A stretch of DNA of 64,000 nt from positions 1-64,000 of the forward strand of contig JAOBWI010000089.1 of assembly GCA_025463285.1 (NCBI GenBank). Reading direction: 5' to 3'. The translations under genes and the position numbers were made by a program. The stretch comes from Acidimicrobiaceae bacterium. GTDB lineage: Bacteria > Actinomycetota > Acidimicrobiia > Acidimicrobiales > RAAP-2. The notes under the pieces were generated by a model. The model saw only the letters and a program-made list of their open reading frames with translations. It had not been told where the DNA came from and made no database searches. Numbering within the stretch: position 1 is the stretch's first letter; each line of letters begins with the position of its first letter. Positions 20,296 through 28,832 of this stretch are shown here, piece by piece.

Positions 20296-21248
20296 TGACC
20301 GAGCACACTCGGGTCCTCGTGATCGGATCAGGTCCGGCCGGACTGACGGCCGCCATCTATACGGCGCGCGCCCAACTCAAGCCCATCGTCATCGAAGGCG
20401 AGCCCTCCTCCACCACCGACCAGCCCGGCGGTCAGTTGATGCTCACGACCGACGTCGAAAACTTCCCGGGTTTTCCCGAAGCGATTAGCGGACCTGATTT
20501 GATGATGCGCATGCGCGAGCAGGCCATGCGTTTCGGCGCCGACCTGCGCGTTGAAAAGGTCCACAAGCTCGATACCACGCAGCGGCCCTTCCGGGCGTGG
20601 CTGAGCGGCGACGAAGAGCCCAGCATCACGGCGGACTCCGTCATCCTGGCCACGGGTGCGAGATCGTTGATGCTGAACGTGCCCGGCGAAGAGAAGTACT
20701 TGAGCCACGGTCTCTCCACCTGCGCGACCTGCGACGGCTTTTTTTTCCGGGGCCAGGACATTGCCGTCATCGGTGGAGGCGACTCGGCCCTCGAAGAGGC
20801 GCTCTTTCTCACCCGCTTCGCCAACACCGTCACCGTGATTCACCGGCGCGACAAACTGCGCGCTTCTAAGATCATGCGAGATCGCGCCTTCGCGCACGAG
20901 AAAATCCACTTTGAGTGGAACACGCAGGTGACTGAAGTCTTCGGCGACGACAAGGTCATGGGGCTCAAGGTCCGCGACACGCTCACCGGCGAAGACAGAG
21001 TGCAACTCGTGACCGGCGTCTTCGTGGCGATCGGTCACGTTCCCAACACCACGCTGGTCACTGGACAGGTCGATCTGCACGAAAACGGCTACGTACGGAC
21101 GGGACTCGGCTCCTACACCAACATCGACGGTCTCTTCGCGGCCGGAGACGTGCAAGACGACATTTATCGTCAAGCGGTGACCTCGGCGGGGTCCGGCTGC
21201 GTCGCGGCGATCGACGCCGAGCGTTGGCTCGAAGCGCAAGGAATGTAG
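20295..21248 (+). CDS. trxB: thioredoxin-disulfide reductase
   Basis: [51 protein letters not shown]. Confidence 0.96.
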   Translation: MTEHTRVLVIGSGPAGLTAAIYTARAQLKPIVIEGEPSSTTDQPGGQLMLTTDVENFPGFPEAISGPDLMMRMREQAMRFGADLRVEKVHKLDTTQRPFRAWLSGDEEPSITADSVILATGARSLMLNVPGEEKYLSHGLSTCATCDGFFFRGQDIAVIGGGDSALEEALFLTRFANTVTVIHRRDKLRASKIMRDRAFAHEKIHFEWNTQVTEVFGDDKVMGLKVRDTLTGEDRVQLVTGVFVAIGHVPNTTLVTGQVDLHENGYVRTGLGSYTNIDGLFAAGDVQDDIYRQAVTSAGSGCVAAIDAERWLEAQGM

Positions 21249-21303
21249 CGGCTTGTCGCTAGGGTGTTGGCCTACGCCGTCGCTGGCGTTCTAGGAGGTA
21301 GTT

Positions 21304-21630
21304 ATGAGCGCGAACATCACGACCCTGACTGACGCGACCTTTGATGAAGTTATTGGGGCGTCGGAAAAGCCTATTCTGGTTGACTTTTGGGCCGATTGGT
21401 GCGGTCCGTGCAAGATGATCGCGCCGATCCTCGAAGAGTTCGCCCTCGAGCAGTCCGACAAGTTCGCGATCGGCAAGCTCGACGTTGACCAGAACGTGGC
21501 GACCGCCACGAAGTTCTCGGTCATGAGTATTCCGACGCTGTTGCTCTTTCGAGACGGCGAAGTGATTGCGCGACTGGTGGGCGCCAAGCCCAAAGGTGCG
21601 CTGTTGCAAGAGATCACCTCGAACCTGTAG
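21304..21630 (+). CDS. trxA: thioredoxin
   Basis: [22 protein letters not shown]. Confidence 0.97.
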   Translation: MSANITTLTDATFDEVIGASEKPILVDFWADWCGPCKMIAPILEEFALEQSDKFAIGKLDVDQNVATATKFSVMSIPTLLLFRDGEVIARLVGAKPKGALLQEITSNL

Positions 21631-21635
21631 CTCAC

Positions 21636-22586
21636 CTGAACTTCGAACCCCTGCGCCCCGGCGACACGGGACTACGTGTGCGCGAGTTAAACGAGCGTTT
21701 GGCGGCACTCGCTTTCATCCCGGCTCTCGAGCACGACGACACCTACGACGGTGAGACCGTCGCCTACGTGGAAGCCTTTCAGCGCTCGCGAGGACTCCCC
21801 CTCACTGGTGTCGTCGACGCCACTACCTGGGAGCGCTTGGGGGAAGCCCGCTGGAAGTTGGGTCAGCGACTCCTGTACGACACGCGCCCGGCGTTGCGCG
21901 GCGACGACGTAGCCGAAGTGCAAGTTCGCCTGGCCCAGCTCGGTTTCAACCCCGGGCGCATCGACGGTATCTTCGGTACCGCGACCGCCGTGGCGCTCGC
22001 GGAGTTCCAACGCAACTGCGCGCTGGAGCCGAACGGCACGGTCACCAAAGAGACCTTGCAAGCTCTGCAACGCGTGCGGGCCACCAACACCACCCGCAGC
22101 CTGGTCATGGACGCCCGCGACGCCGCGGGGTTAGATCTCGCCACCGGAGGGCCCGTGGTGCTCTGTGGTGACGGCCCACTCGTGCACGCGTTGTCCGAAA
22201 AGTTTAGGGGCAGCGATCTCGTGAAGGTGGTGACTGATACGACCCAGGAAGACGCCGCCCACGTCGCTAACTCTCTCGACGCGGCGCTCGTCCTCTCCTT
22301 TCAAACCCTCGAGCACGTTGAAGGTATTCACCTGCACTACTGGGCCAGTTACCGCTCTCACTCTCACCGTGGTGAGTTAGCGGCCAGCTCCCTGGCCTCG
22401 GAACTGGCGCATCTCCCCGGCGTTCCGCGAGTTGAGGTAACAGGAATGGCCCTTCCGATTCTGCGCGAAACTAGAATGACGACCGTCCACACTGAACACG
22501 ACAACATCTCTGAGCAGGTACTTCACCAAGCCATCACCGCTTTCGAGAGTGTAGTGAGCCAGGTTATCCACAGAACCAACTCGTAA
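21636..22586 (+). CDS. CwlM-like protein: two peptidoglycan-binding domains plus degenerate amidase_3-like domain
   Basis: LNFEPLRPGDTGLRVRELNERLAALAFIP...GDDVAEVQVRLAQLGFNPGRIDGIFGTATAVALAEFQ; downstream of trxB-trxA as cwlM in Mycobacterium. ORF track start is GTG 21678; the motif needs an upstream start such as CTG 21636. Confidence 0.75.
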   Translation: MNFEPLRPGDTGLRVRELNERLAALAFIPALEHDDTYDGETVAYVEAFQRSRGLPLTGVVDATTWERLGEARWKLGQRLLYDTRPALRGDDVAEVQVRLAQLGFNPGRIDGIFGTATAVALAEFQRNCALEPNGTVTKETLQALQRVRATNTTRSLVMDARDAAGLDLATGGPVVLCGDGPLVHALSEKFRGSDLVKVVTDTTQEDAAHVANSLDAALVLSFQTLEHVEGIHLHYWASYRSHSHRGELAASSLASELAHLPGVPRVEVTGMALPILRETRMTTVHTEHDNISEQVLHQAITAFESVVSQVIHRTNS

Positions 22587-22667
22587 TGCGACGCCAAAAC
22601 CGCCTATTTTGCGGATAAAAACCCCACAAATAGGCCGAATTTGAAGTAACCCACAACTTCATCCACA
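22564..22667. promoter_or_regulatory. cluster of DnaA-box-like 9-mers
   Basis: TTATCCACA 22564-22572 (consensus), TAACCCACA 22647-22655, TCATCCACA 22659-22667. Confidence 0.5.
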
Positions 22668-22712
22668 ACTTGGGGAAAACTTCAACGAGAGGGTTAGCGT
22701 GAGGGTTTAAGG

Positions 22713-23639
22713 TTACTTGGGCTTCGCAATAGAGCTGTAGAGCCGTTCGAGATCATCGAGATCCGCAAAGTCAATGATTATGCGGCCATTGCGCCCTTTC
22801 AGGTCCACGTGCACGCGCGTATCCAGATAACTTTCTAGGAGTTCTTCGAGTTCGGCCACACTGGCGTCCGGGACCGGGCGTAGTCGCGGTGCGCCATCGG
22901 GAGCCTTAACTTCTGCTTCTGGTGGGTGAATGGGCTTGGGCTCCAAGTGGAGTTTGACGGCCTCCTCGGTCGCGCGCACGGAGAGTTCGTTCTTGATCAC
23001 TCGAGCCAAGAGGGTGGACTGGGCGTTCGCATCGCTAATGGCCAGCAAGGCCCGAGCGTGCCCGGCGCTAATCTGCCCTGAGGCCAGCGCGCTTTGGGCC
23101 GTATCTCCCAATTGGAGAAGTCGTAATGTATTCGTAACATACGCGCGACTTTTCCCGACACGCTGCGCCACCTGTTCGTGCGTCAAGTCAAACTCGTCGA
23201 CCAACTGCTGATAGGCCGCCGCTTCTTCTAGCGCGTGCAGGTCAACGCGGTGAAGGTTCTCTACGACTGCCTGCTCCAGGGAGAGTCGATCGTTGACATC
23301 ATCCTGGAGTAACACCGGTACTACTTCGAGACCAGCAATACTGGCGGCGCGCCATCGTCGTTCACCGGCAATAAGTTCGTACTTGTCAGCCTCCCCTTCG
23401 ACCGGCCGCACGATGATGGGTTGGAGTACCCCGAGCTCCTGGAGTGAAGCGGCCAAGGTTTTCAAGCTGTCATCGTTGAAGGTTTTGCGCGGTTGAAATT
23501 GATTGGGTCGAATTGACCCCACCGGCACCATCCGAAGTGGGCTAGCCGCCACGGCTTCTTCGGGAGTCTCGGACGGTGTTACGACGGCGTCGGGAATGAG
23601 GGCCCCGAGCCCTTTTCCTAATCCTGGTTTTCTAGCCAT
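22713..23639 (-). CDS. parB: chromosome partitioning protein ParB
   Basis: MARKPGLGKGLGALIPD; IRPNQFQPRKTFNDDSLKTLAASLQELGVLQPIIVRP; YELIAGERRWRAA. Confidence 0.97.
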   Translation of the reverse strand: MARKPGLGKGLGALIPDAVVTPSETPEEAVAASPLRMVPVGSIRPNQFQPRKTFNDDSLKTLAASLQELGVLQPIIVRPVEGEADKYELIAGERRWRAASIAGLEVVPVLLQDDVNDRLSLEQAVVENLHRVDLHALEEAAAYQQLVDEFDLTHEQVAQRVGKSRAYVTNTLRLLQLGDTAQSALASGQISAGHARALLAISDANAQSTLLARVIKNELSVRATEEAVKLHLEPKPIHPPEAEVKAPDGAPRLRPVPDASVAELEELLESYLDTRVHVDLKGRNGRIIIDFADLDDLERLYSSIAKPK

Positions 23640-24405
23640 TCATGATCTCCTCTGCGAGCGCAATGTAAGCCAAGGCGCCTTTGGATGTTGGATCGAACAC
23701 GGTAATAGGTTGGCCGAATGACGGAGCTTCGGCCAACCGCACGGTTCGCGGAATAAAGGTTCGACAAAGCTCAACTTCAAAGTGCTTCTTTACTTCCTTA
23801 GCCACGTCGATTGAGAGTGTGTTTCGTGAGTCGTACATGGTAAGTACGACCTTGGTGATACGTAGCGTCGGGTTCAGGTTCTTCTGGACCAGGTCAACGA
23901 TTCGTTGAAGCTGGGTGAGCCCTTCGAGGGCGTAAAACTCCGTTTGAACGGGCACCATGATCTCGGTGGCCGCCGCGAAGGCGTTGATGGTGATGAGGCC
24001 GAGGGACGGGGGACAGTCGATAAAGATGAAATCGAACTCCCCCTCTACCGAAGTCAATGCCCGCTTGAGGCGGAGCTCACGAGAGATAACCGACGTCAGT
24101 TCCTGCTCGACTCCCGCTAAATCGAGAGTGGCTGGAGCAACGAAAAGATTGTTGAAGCCCGTGGGCTCAACGATATCTATCATGGGAATATCGTTTAAAA
24201 GGACGTCGTAAACGGAACGTTCGAATTGGCGCCCGTCCACCCCAAGGCCTGTGGTGGCGTTTCCCTGGGGATCTAAATCGACCACCAAGACTCGCCGTCC
24301 TCGCTCAGCAAGAGCTGCGCCCAGGGAAGTTGTCGTCGTTGTCTTACCAACGCCCCCTTTTTGGTTGGCTACAGCAAAAATTCTCATCGTGCTGGCGTCC
24401 GCCAT
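23632..24405 (-). CDS. parA: chromosome partitioning ATPase ParA (Soj)
   Basis: RIFAVANQKGGVGKTTTTTSLGAALAERGRRVLVVDLDPQGNATTGLG. Confidence 0.97.
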   Translation of the reverse strand: MADASTMRIFAVANQKGGVGKTTTTTSLGAALAERGRRVLVVDLDPQGNATTGLGVDGRQFERSVYDVLLNDIPMIDIVEPTGFNNLFVAPATLDLAGVEQELTSVISRELRLKRALTSVEGEFDFIFIDCPPSLGLITINAFAAATEIMVPVQTEFYALEGLTQLQRIVDLVQKNLNPTLRITKVVLTMYDSRNTLSIDVAKEVKKHFEVELCRTFIPRTVRLAEAPSFGQPITVFDPTSKGALAYIALAEEIMNG

Positions 24406-24492
24406 GAGCCTCTTTCCGACCGTGGGTATTTACCGACACTCCATCGAACCACTGCCATTCAACTCGCTTTACGGCGATTCGTCAAGTACCAA

Positions 24493-24508
24493 TGTTTCAC
24501 GTGAAACA
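24493..24508. other. parS: parS site, perfect
   Basis: TGTTTCACGTGAAACA. Confidence 0.95.
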
Positions 24509-24530
24509 TTACCTGAAATTCGACGTCCCA

Positions 24531-24546
24531 TGTTTCAGGCGAAACA
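24531..24546. other. parS-like degenerate site
   Basis: TGTTTCAGGCGAAACA, 2 central mismatches. Confidence 0.5.
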
Positions 24547-24579
24547 GGAGGGTTGATCAAATAGCTTGATCTAAGGAGG

Positions 24580-24595
24580 TCTTTCCCGTGAAACA
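24580..24595. other. parS-like degenerate site
   Basis: TCTTTCCCGTGAAACA, 2 mismatches in left half. Confidence 0.4.
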
Positions 24596-24624
24596 CTCAC
24601 CGCTGGCGCTGGCGCTGGTTCTGA

Positions 24625-24640
24625 TGTTTCACGTGAAACA
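24625..24640. other. parS: parS site, perfect
   Basis: TGTTTCACGTGAAACA. Confidence 0.95.
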
Positions 24641-24923
24641 TCACACCAAAGGCTTCCTTAGAAATAAGTCGGTCATGAAAATTGCTCCCGCTTACTCTCG
24701 GAAAATTCTGCCCAGCCTGGTTCCAGCAGGACTTCAATCTCTGGACGCCAGAGGATTCAGCGGAAGGCGTGGATCAACTAATGCAGGTGCTCTTTGGAAT
24801 TCCTGGGGCCGAGGAGCCGCCCTCGCCAGAAACGAACCTTTTCCGGGTCCTACTACCCACCCCGTAGCGTCAGTGGCCTGAGTTCCCAAGTGCGAAAAGG
24901 GTCCGAGCGGTGGTGAGTCAACA

Positions 24924-24939
24924 TGTTTCACGTGAAACA
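24924..24939. other. parS: parS site, perfect
   Basis: TGTTTCACGTGAAACA. Confidence 0.95.
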
Positions 24940-25239
24940 TCAGAAAAGAGGCTCTCGTTAGCCGAATCGAAAACGCACCGTCTTCCTCCTCGATTCCGAC
25001 GCATCTCGGTAACTCATTAGTTAGTCTGGTCGAACTACTAGGCCGGCGCCGCGGCCGGAGCAGCCCGTAAACCTAGCAAGTCCAGTCCAGTCCAGGAGGG
25101 GTGGTAGCCATTAGCTCCAGGGGGTAGACCTACGCCGTGGCGGGGTTGCTCTTCCGGAACCTAGTGCAGGCCTCACAGCTGAACGGACCCGGAGCTTAGG
25201 ACCCGGAATGTCTAGCTCGGAAGCGTCGCCGAGTGAGTA

Positions 25240-25255
25240 TGTTTCACGTGAAACG
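25240..25255. other. parS: parS site, one mismatch
   Basis: TGTTTCACGTGAAACG. Confidence 0.9.
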
Positions 25256-25400
25256 TGAGAATAAGGACTTCTCGCTCGGAATTCCAACCGGCGTGAGGAT
25301 TGCTCTTTCAGAAACCGGTCACCGGCTTCCTATCTAAACGAACCCGAGCCTAAGACTGGGATATCCAGTCGGAAGCGTGACTATCACCGCCAAGTCAGAA

Positions 25401-25416
25401 TGTTTCACGTGAAACG
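25401..25416. other. parS: parS site, one mismatch, abutting rsmG stop codon
   Basis: TGTTTCACGTGAAACG. Confidence 0.9.
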
Positions 25417-26040
25417 TCAGAATAAGGACTTCTTCTTTGGAACTCCCACGGGCCGTGGGAATTGACGATCCGTGGGACGGACCTTCAACAGAACCTCGTA
25501 TCCAGCCCCATACCTGGAGCGTCCTTGGGCTTTCAAACCCAAGATGCCTAGGCCCGAGGGGTTCCAGCGGTCCTCCGTTCGATCACTCGGAGGTTCTGAA
25601 ATAATCAAGACTCCCCCGACCTTCAAAAATCGAACCGCACATTCTGCCGTGACCGCCGGAGGGCCAAAAGATCGGGCGGTGACTAGATCGAAATGACCAT
25701 CCAATTCGGGCCAACGAGCAGCTTCTTCAGCCCTGGCGGTCACTACTTCACAGTTTTGGGGAGCCCCGACCCACGAAAGACTTTCACTGAGGAAATTACT
25801 TCTCTTGACCATGGAATCGAGAAACACGCCCGAACATTCCCAACGTTCGACCAGCACAAGCCCGGGAAGCCCTCCGCCACTCCCCAGATCAAGAAGTCGA
25901 ACCGGGGGAGTTTCGCGTAAGGCTTCCCAACACTTCGCAAACCCCTCCGCGTGGACGATTTGTGGCTCAATTGGTTGAGGCCCTAAAAAGCCTCGCGCCC
26001 TCGATTCCTCGAGGGCGCGAGACAACCATTTACCAGACAC
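25417..26040 (-). CDS. rsmG: 16S rRNA (guanine527-N7)-methyltransferase
   Basis: VRLLDLGSGGGLPGLVLVERW; position between jag and parA. Confidence 0.93.
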   Translation of the reverse strand: MSGKWLSRALEESRARGFLGPQPIEPQIVHAEGFAKCWEALRETPPVRLLDLGSGGGLPGLVLVERWECSGVFLDSMVKRSNFLSESLSWVGAPQNCEVVTARAEEAARWPELDGHFDLVTARSFGPPAVTAECAVRFLKVGGVLIISEPPSDRTEDRWNPSGLGILGLKAQGRSRYGAGYEVLLKVRPTDRQFPRPVGVPKKKSLF

Positions 26041-26047
26041 GGAGTAA

Positions 26048-26899
26048 TTATGCCGGAGAAACCACCACGAATCGGCGAGGGTCTTCGCCTTCGGATCGGG
26101 TGGCTACTCCGTCCTTCTCCGATAGGGCATCGTGCACTGCCTTGCGGTCAGCGGCCGACATGGGCTCCAGGGCTCGCTCTTCACCCGTCTCAATAACCTC
26201 TTGCGCCACTTGCTGGGCAAATCGACCGAGAGCAGCCACGCGACGTTCGCGGTACTGAGCCACGTCCACCAAAATACGATCCGTGCGACCGGGACTCTTG
26301 GATTGAACAACCGTTCGTGTCACTTCCTGGAGGGCCTGAAGGGTGGTGCCCCGCGGTCCGACCAAAATACCGAGCTCGGTGGGCGGGTCCGCGTTCACCG
26401 ACAACTCCACGGTCTCCTCGTCCAACTCCTTGATCAAAACTTCAGCCTTAATGTCCATTGACGAGAGGAGCCCTACGAGGAACTCCTTCGCAATAGTGCC
26501 TTGCTCGGCCAGCGAAATGCCCTCGGCCATACTGTCCTCCTTTAGTGGAACCTTCTTCGACTTCTCAACTCGTGGAGCGCTCGCACGAGGAGCGGGCTTA
26601 GTGCCCTCTCGTCGATTCTCGCGTTCCGGCTTCTTCTCGTTTGGAGTTCGTTCGTTGCGAGCGCCCGCTCGAGGGCGGTCGTTTCGCTCACCACCCGAAC
26701 GACGCGAACGCTTGGGGCGCGGACCGCTCGGGCGCACCCGAGCCCGAACCCGAGCTTCACCCCTAACGCGGCCGAATAGGCCGGCCTTGGGCTCTTCCAA
26801 TACTTCGACTTCTGCGTCGTCACGGTGGACCCCTAAATGTGCCAGGGCTCGGTCCATTGCTTCGTCGACGGTCTTACCGGTGGTCTCTACCCATTCCAT
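26048..26899 (-). CDS. jag: Jag/KhpB RNA-binding protein (Jag_N, KH, R3H)
   Basis: MEWVETTGKTVDEAMDRALAHLGVHRDDAEVEVLEEPKAGLFGRVRGEARVRARV. Confidence 0.93.
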   Translation of the reverse strand: MEWVETTGKTVDEAMDRALAHLGVHRDDAEVEVLEEPKAGLFGRVRGEARVRARVRPSGPRPKRSRRSGGERNDRPRAGARNERTPNEKKPERENRREGTKPAPRASAPRVEKSKKVPLKEDSMAEGISLAEQGTIAKEFLVGLLSSMDIKAEVLIKELDEETVELSVNADPPTELGILVGPRGTTLQALQEVTRTVVQSKSPGRTDRILVDVAQYRERRVAALGRFAQQVAQEVIETGEERALEPMSAADRKAVHDALSEKDGVATRSEGEDPRRFVVVSPA

Positions 26900-26902
26900 G
26901 GG

Positions 26903-27916
26903 TTAACGGGCCTTTCTCTTACGTTTCGCCTTCGACCGAGGCTGGCTCGGTTTCGGAGCGGGACGAGTTTGATTCCTCGATCGGTTGTTCGTGTTCGCCT
27001 TGGGGGTGGGCTTGGGCGTAGGTTTCACGGGCGCCGCCTTGATGGCCGGTCGCTCCACCACTTCACTCTCGCCCTCAATGAGCGAGGAGGCCGCCACCGC
27101 GGCTGCTCCTTTATTCGGGTTGGAAACGCCCGTGCGGAACATGACGTCTTGAGTAATTATGCGTATACCTGTCGAAATAATCATATAGAGAACGACGGCT
27201 GCAGGGATCACCATATAGAAGTATGCGAATACGATCGGGAGCACCCGCTGCATCATGAGCTGCTGACTTGGTAGCGGTTGACCGCGCTTACGGGTCAAGT
27301 TGTTCATCTGGGCCATTTGCAGGTACTGAAGTCCGACCGCCGCCGCCGCGAAAGCGAAGAAGGGCAGCGCGCCAACCCATCCGCCGTGCACACTGATGGG
27401 AAAGGGTCGAAGGCTCAAGTCCATACCCCAGACCTTGATGTGCCCACCCGAAGCGACCAGGTTGTCGTACATCTTGGTGTGGTGGGGGATGTAGCGCGGG
27501 TGAGAGATGACCTTGCCGGCCTTGGTGGTCACCGTATAGGCGAGGCCCTTAATCGTGCTGTAGAGAATGAAGAGAAAGGGCATCTGGATGAGCATGGGCA
27601 GGCAGCCCCCGATGGGGTTAACGCCCTCTTCCTTGTAAAGCTTCATCATCTCTTCGTTGAGCTGCTGACGATTCTCTGCGCCCTTGTACTTCAACTGCAA
27701 CTTCTTAATCTCGGGTTGAAGCCTCTGCATGGCCATCATGGAGCGCGTGCTCTTGACCGTGAACGGGGTCAAGATACCCATAATGATCACCGTCAACAGG
27801 GCAATCGAGATGGCGTAATTAGGAACCACGTTGTCGTAGATAAACGCCAGCAACCAGCCGATCAAGTGGAAGATGGGCTGGAAGACGCTGCCGACGAAGT
27901 GGCTTATTGCGTGCAT
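26903..27916 (-). CDS. yidC: membrane protein insertase YidC
   Basis: NYAISIALLTVIIMGILTPFTVKSTRSMMAMQRLQPEIKKLQLKYKG; basic C-terminus. Confidence 0.95.
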   Translation of the reverse strand: MHAISHFVGSVFQPIFHLIGWLLAFIYDNVVPNYAISIALLTVIIMGILTPFTVKSTRSMMAMQRLQPEIKKLQLKYKGAENRQQLNEEMMKLYKEEGVNPIGGCLPMLIQMPFLFILYSTIKGLAYTVTTKAGKVISHPRYIPHHTKMYDNLVASGGHIKVWGMDLSLRPFPISVHGGWVGALPFFAFAAAAVGLQYLQMAQMNNLTRKRGQPLPSQQLMMQRVLPIVFAYFYMVIPAAVVLYMIISTGIRIITQDVMFRTGVSNPNKGAAAVAASSLIEGESEVVERPAIKAAPVKPTPKPTPKANTNNRSRNQTRPAPKPSQPRSKAKRKRKAR

Positions 27917-28209
27917 GACCGGGAACTCCTAGTTAATGGTGGCTCGGGAACGAGATCGACGCCATGAGGGCCAAATGGGCGACAGCGCAGTAGCCGCCGT
28001 AGCGTCAGCCAGGATCCCCGGGCCGGACCGTGAGTCTCCAACGCCTCGAGGGCGTAGCTCGAGCACGAGGGGAAGAAGCGACAGGGGGAGAGGTGGCCGG
28101 CGAAGAGTTGCTGGTAACCACGAACGAGAGTGGTCAGAGCCCGAAGGGCCGGCGATTTAGGCGTGGGCTCGCTCAAGGGCTTTTCGGAGGTGATTATGTA
28201 GTTCGTCAT
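27904..28209 (-). CDS. yidD: membrane protein insertion efficiency factor YidD
   Basis: YQQLFAGHLSPCRFFPSCSSYALEALETHGPARGSWLTLRRLLRCRPFGPHGVD; start uncertain. Confidence 0.85.
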   Translation of the reverse strand: MTNYIITSEKPLSEPTPKSPALRALTTLVRGYQQLFAGHLSPCRFFPSCSSYALEALETHGPARGSWLTLRRLLRCRPFGPHGVDLVPEPPLTRSSRSCTQ

Positions 28210-28483
28210 ATGAGAGGTTTCCTGTCTCAAAACCACACCTGATGAGGTACGTCCCAGGCTTTGGTTGAGGGTTAAGGTCGTCTAGCAGAGCCCGTAGTCG
28301 GCGGCGAATCCTGTTCCGGATAACCGCATTACCCACCTTTCGGCTGATCGCGTAGGCCACATCCACTGACGAGCTGTCGGGCGAGCCGTCCACGAAGCTG
28401 ATTCGTAGCGGCCCACTTTGACCTCGCCCCGTGGGTGTCGCGAAGAGCGCGAATTGCCGACGGGTGTGGACCCGACCGGGCAC
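28157..28483 (-). CDS. rnpA: ribonuclease P protein component
   Basis: VAYAISRKVGNAVIRNRIRRRLRALL. Confidence 0.93.
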   Translation of the reverse strand: MPGRVHTRRQFALFATPTGRGQSGPLRISFVDGSPDSSSVDVAYAISRKVGNAVIRNRIRRRLRALLDDLNPQPKPGTYLIRCGFETGNLSYDELHNHLRKALERAHA

Positions 28484-28488
28484 CCTAA

Positions 28489-28623
28489 CTAGACCGTCAA
28501 TTGGTGACGGCCCTTGTTGCGACGAGCCTTCAGGACGGCTCGGCCGGCACGGGTACGCATACGGGCGCGGAATCCGTGGGTTTTAGCCCGTTTCCTCTGG
28601 TTTGGCTGGTACGTACGCTTCAC
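28489..28623 (-). CDS. rpmH: 50S ribosomal protein bL34 (absent from the ORF track because it is short and starts with GTG)
   Basis: Reverse-strand translation [44 protein letters not shown]. Confidence 0.97.
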   Translation of the reverse strand: MKRTYQPNQRKRAKTHGFRARMRTRAGRAVLKARRNKGRHQLTV

Positions 28624-28795
28624 GAAAACCTCTTCTCAAAATATCCTCTGCGCTTCGCGGTACCTCCTGGAGGTCGCTGGCGCGCTACAGCGTGCAATCT
28701 TACCCCAGGAAGTAACGAGCCTCGGCGGGCGAGAAGATTTGGGTGTAACGTGTCTCTCCCTGTCAGAGAATCAAGGGTTTTGCGTGAGAGCCGCT

Positions 28796-28804
28796 TGTGG
28801 ATAA
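28796..28804 (-). promoter_or_regulatory. DnaA box upstream of dnaA
   Basis: TGTGGATAA (complement of TTATCCACA). Confidence 0.75.
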
Positions 28805-28832
28805 TGTCAGAAGTGATCTGTGGAGGACGACA

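Noticed and set aside
20748-20756. Run of eight T in trxB (possible slippage site)
   Set aside because: It encodes Phe-Phe-Phe in the normal [13 protein letters not shown] context and the frame is intact.
24734-24940. Minus-strand ORF starting MFHVKH at a parS site
   Set aside because: parS flanked by A/T reads MFHVKH on both strands; the start is a by-product of the palindrome and the rest has no protein-like features or SD.
28662-28674. ACCTCC-T-GGAGGT palindrome between rpmH and dnaA
   Set aside because: Short perfect palindrome, but equally explained as chance pairing of purine-rich SD-like sequence; no second copy found.
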